Source: Cylindrobasidium torrendii FP15055 ss-10 (taxonomy: Eukaryota > Basidiomycota > Agaricomycetes > Agaricales > Physalacriaceae). Taken from it: DNA of 64,000 nucleotides. The position numbers and the translations under genes are program-made. Of the stretch, positions 58,015 to 64,000 are shown one piece after another. The DNA is taken from assembly GCA_000934385.1 (NCBI GenBank), contig KN880501.1:1-64000 (forward strand), written 5' to 3'. Under the pieces are notes generated by a model. The model did not search any database. It saw only the letters and a program-made list of their open reading frames with translations, and had not been told where the DNA came from. Positions within the stretch are counted from its first letter, which is position 1. Every line of letters starts with the position of its first letter.

Positions 58015-58751
58015 CGTGCGCATTCTGTCCGTCGGCATCTCTGGTATCCTCAGCGGCAGCCCGGTCGTATCATTCGTCATGCTCACACACCGCGCGCCCC
58101 CAGAAGCGCAAGACGCATACGGAATCTACCGCTGCACCTGCACGTCCATCCAAACTTCAACGGCGCGAACTTCCGATGGCCAGCGTCCGCTCTTCCAAGC
58201 ACGCGAGATAGGCCTGGCGCGCTCCAGGACACGAACATGGTGGGATGTTCACATTGCATGTGCGAGCTGAGGGAGCATTGAGGGATGCGCGAATGCCGTG
58301 GGAAATCCGTTTCTTGAAATGTTCCCACGCTCTGCCAAACATTATGCACCGGACACCCTTGTCGTGCGCGTGGGGATGATGGCCGTAGCTGTGCATGTAC
58401 GATGGGATGAACCCAGTTGCCCACAACGACAGACGAGTAGATTGAATATACCGTAAGCTCTTATATTAGCGCTGGGTGGACGTATGAACGATAATTAGTA
58501 GCATGCATTGGACAAGTTACTGCTCTGTGTCCAAGAAGAAGATACAAGCCTTCTGTGTTTATATCAGAGCAACGTTAGGGAAGCGCATGCAAGGGTTCGA
58601 ACTGGCCGGACCAACAAACTCGAACCCAACCCGCGTTGCGTTGCCGTAGTAAATGCATAGTACGGCTTTTACTAGCTGCTTTTCACGTACTTATGTAAAT
58701 TGACTCTACAAGATCCTATACACAGTGAAATGTGACGCTTCTCTATGCATC
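58015..58751. other. Spacer, perhaps with the 3' part of the preceding gene
   Basis: Up to about 58270 a frame with good codon composition may be a detached end of the 57194 gene. The rest shows nothing. Confidence 0.35.
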
Positions 58752-60017
58752 CTAAGCATCATCGCAATCTTCCTTCCACATCCAAAAAACCCCCGATGAA
58801 TGCTCACCTACTAGACCGTACGGCAAGACCCATCCCTGGTAGGACCGCTCAACCCCATTGTCAAATAGCTCTACAAGCGCAAATTCGCCTGTGTCCTTCA
58901 CCGTTCCCCGTATTACAAACAGCCCCGGCATGTCAACTCCTCCACCGGTGAGTTTCCAGGCGTGCGTAGGGCACGGGTCTGGCGCAAGCATCAATTCCGC
59001 TCGCGCCATTGGGTTGAGGGATCCTTTGTCACTACACATGTAACGTCAATGACACTCGTTACTTGTCCAGCAACGCAGGGGACACGCGTACGCATAATAC
59101 CCTACCCATGTATGCACTCCATAAAAACGGTCGAATGTGCTTTCCAAGTACGCCGTTTCCAGCGAGCGCAGGACGTCAGGCAAAGGGCGTTCCTCAGTTA
59201 CGCCGAGCATACGGCCAGTTATACGTGTGTTAGGCGGGGGAGTCTCCAACACACTTCTGCTTTCTGGAACGGAATGCGACGCGTGGATGTCTTCTTGCCT
59301 GTTAGGCAAGATACGTGGATCGAATTTGAGGAGATCGAGCATCGAGATGTGTATGTACTGATAATAGCGGTAGCTGCCACCGGCGCGCTTGAATACACAT
59401 AAAATCATACACAATAAGACTCAGGTCACTGCACTCACAAGAGATGTGTTGGCAAAAGAGCCCCTGCGATACAGGCTAAGCCATTGACGGCGGTGTTCCG
59501 GCTCAGCAGGTAGCCTGCGATTTTCTGGCGTAGCAGACATGACTGCTTGCATAATCAGGAAGTATTCTGGAGCGCAAACGTCCTGTGTGTTCACGTAGTA
59601 GAACCTACGCACGGTCGACCCGATGGGCGAGCGTACAATGGCTGGAATGTTATGCACCACTTGTTATTGTGTGAGCATGATACTACTATAGATGTACGCC
59701 CACCGACCACTTTCGAGCACCATATCACGCAGGAGGGGCAGGTTGATAAGTTTCTGCTTCAAGGCTGCAGTGCGTTGCATGACAGCCCTTTGAAGGTCGA
59801 AATCGGATCGGTAGTGATATTCATGTATATCGTAGCGCGCAGCAAAGATGGCGAGCCAGATAGCCTTGCTGGTAACGATAACGTCGTCCCAAAGGCGACA
59901 AGTTTGTCTGAGTGCAAGGATATGAAGAAGGTTTCCCGTCATATCATCCAAACATGACAGCTGGATGATTATCTCAATAATCAGCTCCGCGGGGAGCGCC
60001 ATAGAAGAGTGTGGCAT
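58752..60017 (-). CDS. F-box protein (second in the window)
   Basis: Probable SCF ubiquitin-ligase adaptor. Starts MPHSSMALPAELIIEIIIQL, then LRQTCRLWDDVIVTSKAIW, a fungal F-box with the usual LP..I.....C...W spacing. After an intron come SPIGSTVRRFYYVNTQ, PAEPEHRRQWLSLYRRGSF, then LLDLLKFDPRILPNRQ and FDRFYGVHTWVGYYA. The C-terminal exons read DPCPTHAWKLTGGGVDMPGL, FVIRGTVKDTGEFALVELF and SYQGWVLPYGLVGEHSSGVF, a beta-rich part also seen in other fungal F-box proteins, where it probably binds the target. At least four exons; all joins are usable. Unrelated to the F-box gene at 20705 beyond the F-box. Confidence 0.8.
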
Positions 60018-60611
60018 GGTAGTTAGAAGCGAGCTTAATGGGTTTGATCGAGCGCAGTAGCGACTCCCCGTGCGTCATCGCGTCTTCACACTTCACATTC
60101 ACAGTTCTTCATTAAGAGCGCTTTGCTAAGAGAGAGCCTTTCGCATCTTTGAACCTAAACGGGACCCCCCACTGGAACCTGAGTCGTAGGAATAAATTGT
60201 GAACGCTCTTTCAATTTTGTGTCTCCATCATCCATTCTGCCTGTCGGTGCGCCAGTGAACTTGTAACACCGGCAGAAAAAAGTGCAGCGGACTCAGTACT
60301 TCGATTCCACCTTTACATGATTGTCCGTCCTGCATTTGGCCTTGAGGTGACGGATGGTTGATACAAAAGAGACAGTAGCTGGCAGTTAAGCGACGCGGCG
60401 GAGATTTACTTGAGAAATCGCAGGCGGACTTGAAGACAAAAAATGAAAGACGAAGACATGATTGTGAATTTCCAAAAGAAAAACAAGGTAATATACAGTG
60501 TATGAAAATAGGCAACGTTCGCAGATTCCGTCACAATCTGAACCACCCGAAAAAGGGACTATTCGAGTTGTAAATCATAAAGGTCGTAAAAGTAAATCGT
60601 CTTGGGATGTT
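60018..60611. other. Spacer
   Basis: Between the F-box gene and the secreted-repeat gene; AT-rich, nothing coding seen. Confidence 0.45.
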
Positions 60612-61539
60612 TTATGTGCAACCGAAGGTGGTCACATCGATGCCAAAGTTGTTGAGCAAGCGGCGCTGCAAATAACAGTCAGCGCAAGGACAGAAAAGCG
60701 GGTAACAAGGACGAACCTTCTGGGCATTGCTGAGCTGACCGGTGAGCGTGCAAAGCGCTTGCTGGTTTGCGGTAGAGTTGTCTGCCAGATAGGCGTAGTA
60801 CGCGTCGCCAAAGCCGGCGAGAATGTTGTTGTTCAGGCGGTTCTGAATGATGACATTTGGGCATTGAAGGCCGGTAGCGCCGCTGAGGTTAAGAGCGTTG
60901 AGTTGAGAAGTTTGTTGCGCGTTGAGACGGGTGGCGATCTGGCAGTATGCCAGCTGGTTGGCGAAGACAGTCGGGGCAGCGGCCAAGGCGTCGTACGCGG
61001 TAGCGAGTCCAGGGGCGATGGCGTTGAGCTGCTGGTCAACATTCTGAGTGCACTGGACGTTGCTGAGGTTGATTCCGAGCGCAACGATCCGGCTTCGCTG
61101 GGCAGCCGTGAGCTGAGAGGTGATGGCGCAGAGCGCAGCGGTGTTCCGAGCGTTCTGGTTTTGCGTGTAGGCCTGGTACGCCGCACCGAGACCAGCCTGG
61201 ACGGAGTTCAGCTGGTCGACGGTGTTGGGGCATTGGATACGGCTGAGGTCGAAGCCAAGGTTCTGGATTCTTGTCTGGAGATGGTGTCAGGAATTGAGGG
61301 ATGGTGAAGTAAAACGAAGAACGCACCCTCTGAGCTTGAGTGAGCCCGCTGATGATCCTGCAAAGGTTGGCGCGGTTGTTGGATGATGGGCTCGTGCGGT
61401 ATGTGTTGATGACCACGGTCAATCCAACACGGATGCTCTCGAAGCTGACAGCGCGGTCGTCAAGGTCGACGGGGCTGGGAGCGGGAGCCGCAAGGGACAC
61501 GGCGGCAAGAGCCAGAGTGAAGAAGGAGGTGAAGAGCAT
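60612..61539 (-). CDS. Secreted protein with internal repeats, function unknown
   Basis: Signal peptide MLFTSFFTLALAAVSLAAPA, then at least three diverged repeats of about 60 residues. Each contains a hydrophobic L-x-L-S start (LGFDLSRIQCPN; LGINLSNVQCTQN; LNLSGATGLQCPN), a helical centre (GLGAAYQAYTQNQN; GLATAYDALAAAP; GFGDAYYAYLADNS) and a Cys-containing end (AALCAITSQLTAAQ; AYCQIATRLNAQQ; ALCTLTGQLSNAQ). The order suggests paired cysteines and a helical solenoid. It resembles hydrophobic-surface-binding (HsbA-like) secreted proteins only in general character, so I do not name it so. Two introns (about 61270-61327 and 60664-60714); the last exon reads RRLLNNFGIDVTTFGCT. A TATAAAAG element at 61614-61621 lies 75 bases upstream. 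Intact. Confidence 0.78.
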
Positions 61540-61613
61540 GGTGAAGGAAGACCTGGTGGCTAAGATGGGATGGGAGCTAAGAGTTGCTGATTTTTTGGCT
61601 TTGACTGGCGATC

Positions 61614-61621
61614 CTTTTATA
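61614..61621 (-). promoter_or_regulatory. TATA box of the secreted-repeat gene
   Basis: TATAAAAG on the minus strand, about 75 bases before the ATG at 61539; a strong consensus, as expected for a highly expressed secreted protein. Confidence 0.6.
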
Positions 61622-63789
61622 CCTTTTTACAACGAGACATGTTGGAAATTGGTGGGAGCTAAGTGACGAAGTTTTCTCAGAGTAGCTCAATGCAATGCGC
61701 CAGAGAAAGGCGCATCAGTCTGTCGCGCTGCGGTTCATGGTGAGCGGGAGGGGTCAAGTCTGGTTTTGCCCTGGCTTACCTAGCAAAATCTCTATTCTTC
61801 GAAGATAGAAGCCTAAAATGAGCTTAAGACATGTCGCTATGGCTCCATAAAAGTTTTAGAGTATCCTGAGGCGTCCAGGAGGTCGCGATTGTCCTGCTAA
61901 TTTCGCCCATGAATATTGCGGCAATGGAGGTGATTGAGTATGGGAGTTCAGCGTGATAATGCGCGGCTGTTGCTCGAGAATCGAGATGCCCGCGACTGAG
62001 TTCTGTACATGTACAAGGAGATAGTCAAAGGCAAAGTTGCAGTCGTTCCGATGCGCGTGATGTCATTTTCCCACGGTTCCGCAGTCAACGTGATCTCACT
62101 GCACTTCGACGTTTCCACTCCGGAGCCATACTAACAAGTACTTGGCTGGTACTTGGTGCTATGGGAGCTACACAAATCGACTGTCCTGGAAAATTCTTCC
62201 TCTGTGATATTCAGTACGGTTATGATCACTCCAGTGTCTCAATCAACTCGCATCGATTTCGCGCGGACCTCTCCTTACGCACAAGCAAAAACACACCTTC
62301 CTGATTGCCTCAGAATACTCTTAGATATTTTTGGAGCCATAGCGACATGTCTAAAACTTACTTTAGGCTTCGGTCTTCGAAGAATAGAGATATTGCTATG
62401 CAGGTAAGCCAGGGCAAGACCAGACTTGACCCCTCCCACTCACTATCAGTTACTGCGCTTGCAAATTTCCCGAAAGACGGCGTATTCTGATCCTGAAAGC
62501 ACCCCAGTCGTATCATGTGTGCGCGAAGGGGTCAAGTCTTTGTTCAAGGTAATCAGATGACGCTTGCAACGATGAAATTGTGACCCTTCTGCTTGAAGTC
62601 GAGGTAGTATCCCCGACATCGATGTATCATAGACCAAATACGCAGATTCCGACGGCGATAGCCTTTCTGAAGCCACTCAAAAGTCATACAGTCCAAGCAA
62701 ATTCCAGTGCTATTGCCGTGCCGAACGACTTGATGGATATTCGCATGGTTCAGGCTGGACTCTTCTTCATGAGCGAACAGAAACGAGTGTCGAGCTGTGC
62801 TCTATAAATGTAGGAAACCGAATGAGGGAAAAAAAGAGCCGGTGGCATCGCGACCCAAATTAGGAGATTTCACTGTGGGCTCGTGTTTGTAGCGTCTGCG
62901 AAGGGCAACCAGGGCCAGACGACACTTCTCCCCTAAGCTCACAAGGAAAGTTATCCTTGAGTACAAGTCTACACTAGATCTACTCACATACTGATTATTC
63001 AATGCTTGACTGCCATCGCCGGCTAAAACTGGAAACAGGCCGACATTTTTGATGCTCCATGATGGACGCAGCGATCGCGTTTGGCATCTTTCCATCTTGT
63101 TCCCATCATGAATGCATGACCGAGCGCGACAGCGCGCATGTCCATTTACATAGGTCTATCCGCCTACCCGCCCAAAATACCTTTCGTTTCACGACAGATT
63201 CATGTTTTTATTCCCCAAGACCGCGCGCGCGACACGGAGTTGAGTTCAAGTTTTTTCACAATTCATTCGTCTAGCGCTTCGCTTACTGCCAAGTATACTG
63301 ATATCCTCAGTGTACACAGAGGGCGCTCTCGTAATCCTGCGATTCTCTACGCTTTTCATTCCCTAGAAACCTTTCATCCACGTCACACATGGTCAACTGG
63401 GAGGACATCAGCATTGCCTATCAAGCCGTATGGACTTTCAATTAAGCTTTCGGTCTGGGGAATTGCGCTGAGACGTTTGTGTGCGACGTACGTTTGTCCA
63501 GATGTCGACACCCGCTCGTGTCCGAGCAGCAGCGGTCTCAAAAACTTCTACTAGAGATTGTGTTGCAATGCAAAGCGTGAACGGGTTTCTGCTGTAGAGA
63601 ATTCAAGTCAACTCCGTTTAACTCAGTAAGAACGAGCAGCAAACGAGCAGCGTCCAGAATCATAAACTAGTCTACGAAGTCAACATCACGACATCTCCAA
63701 AACGCCTGTTTTGCTGCTAACTTCGTCTATTTCCCTTCTTGCACGTTTCAGAACGTCCGCGTAGCACGATGGAATGAACATCCTAGGGG

Positions 63790-63797
63790 TATATAAG
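63790..63797 (+). promoter_or_regulatory. TATA box of the thaumatin-like gene
   Basis: TATATAAG 106 bases before the ATG at 63896, followed by a C/A/T-rich leader typical of highly expressed fungal genes. Confidence 0.65.
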
Positions 63798-63895
63798 AGG
63801 TACCATAAGCACTCGGAGAACTCACCAGCCCACGGCCACTTCCAGTTCACAACACATTTTCTACTTCAACCCTTTTCAACCCCACTTTTAATACC

Positions 63896-64000
63896 ATGTT
63901 CTCCTGGAAGTCTGCTGCCACCGCCGCTGCCGTCCTCGCTGGCGCCGTCTCCGTCAGTGCTGAGTCGCACACCATCAACTTTGTCAACAACTGTGGCACT
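63896..64000 (+). CDS. Start of a secreted thaumatin-like/glycopeptide protein (cut by the window edge)
   Basis: Only 35 codons are present. A signal peptide MFSWKSAATAAAVLAGAVSV with Ala-X-Ala-like cleavage (SVSAES) precedes SHTINFVNNCGT, the start of the small secreted thaumatin-like or 'glycopeptide' family of wood-decay fungi, in which an N-x-C-G segment follows a short beta strand. The product should be extracellular. The rest lies beyond the window, so the family call rests on a short motif. Confidence 0.6.
   Translation, partial: MFSWKSAATAAAVLAGAVSVSAESHTINFVNNCGT

Larger units (their letters stand above)
61540..63895. other. Long gene-free region
   Basis: About 2.3 kb of spacer between the divergent 60612 gene (-) and the thaumatin-like gene (+). 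Only the two core promoters could be recognised. Open frames such as 63138-63554 have no motif. Confidence 0.5.

Noticed and set aside
60498..61307. 269-codon open frame on the plus strand
   Set aside because: It is antisense to the secreted-repeat gene, whose signal peptide, repeats and introns are convincing; the plus frame has Val/Gly/Glu-rich composition typical of a mirror frame.
1..64000. CRISPR arrays, bacterial operons, Shine-Dalgarno sites
   Set aside because: The window is eukaryotic; no regularly spaced identical repeats were found.

Overview
The window is nuclear DNA of a filamentous basidiomycete, most likely an Agaricomycete with plant-cell-wall-degrading ability. The evidence is dense short genes on both strands, cut by many 45-60 base GT-AG introns that were resolved here by joining conserved protein segments across frames; a secreted GH7 cellobiohydrolase carrying a fungal CBM1; multipass membrane and MYND-finger families of the kind seen in mushroom genomes; and a thaumatin-like secreted protein start at the right edge. 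No rRNA, CRISPR or intact transposon was seen. One tRNA (Cys, GCA) is present.

Layout. 0.7-2.8 kb: ALDH7-type aldehyde dehydrogenase (-). 4.0-6.8 kb: winged-helix-like plus long coiled-coil protein (+). 9.4-10.5 kb: unrecognised protein (+). 11.7-12.7 kb: alpha/beta hydrolase (-). 13.9-15.0 kb: mitochondrial HMG-CoA lyase (-). 15.2-16.05 kb: membrane-anchored unknown with a frame break (+). 16.8-18.5 kb: cyclic-nucleotide phosphodiesterase (+). 20.7-22.1 kb: F-box protein (+). 22.3-35.5 kb: three paralogous multipass membrane genes (one -, two +), with a second type of multipass gene, the tRNA and a hexose-type transporter between them. 36.1-37.9 kb: cellobiohydrolase (-). 39.4-41.5 kb: O-fucosyltransferase-like type II membrane protein (+). 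41.8-43.0 kb: second alpha/beta hydrolase (-). 43.5-52.9 kb: cluster of six related MYND-finger loci (three with a finger and apparently intact, one without the finger, two decayed), with a mitochondrial PDK/BCKDK-type kinase lying among them. 53-54.2 kb: BTB protein (+). 54.9-56.9 kb: unrecognised protein with an apparent homopolymer frameshift (-). 57.2-58.0 kb: unrecognised protein (+). 58.8-60.0 kb: F-box protein (-). 60.6-61.5 kb: secreted internal-repeat protein (-). 63.9 kb: start of a thaumatin-like/glycopeptide gene (+), cut by the window edge.

How the genes relate. There is no classical metabolic gene cluster. The sugar transporter and the cellobiohydrolase are plausible partners in cellulose use and both have Cre1/CreA-type (SYGGRG) sites upstream. 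HMG-CoA lyase, the ALDH7 enzyme and the PDK/BCKDK-type kinase all belong to mitochondrial amino-acid/acyl-CoA metabolism but are far apart. The most unusual feature is the MYND-finger cluster: its members share two intron positions and phases and a so far nameless C-terminal domain, while some copies have lost the finger or are decaying. This looks like a birth-and-death gene family of unknown function.
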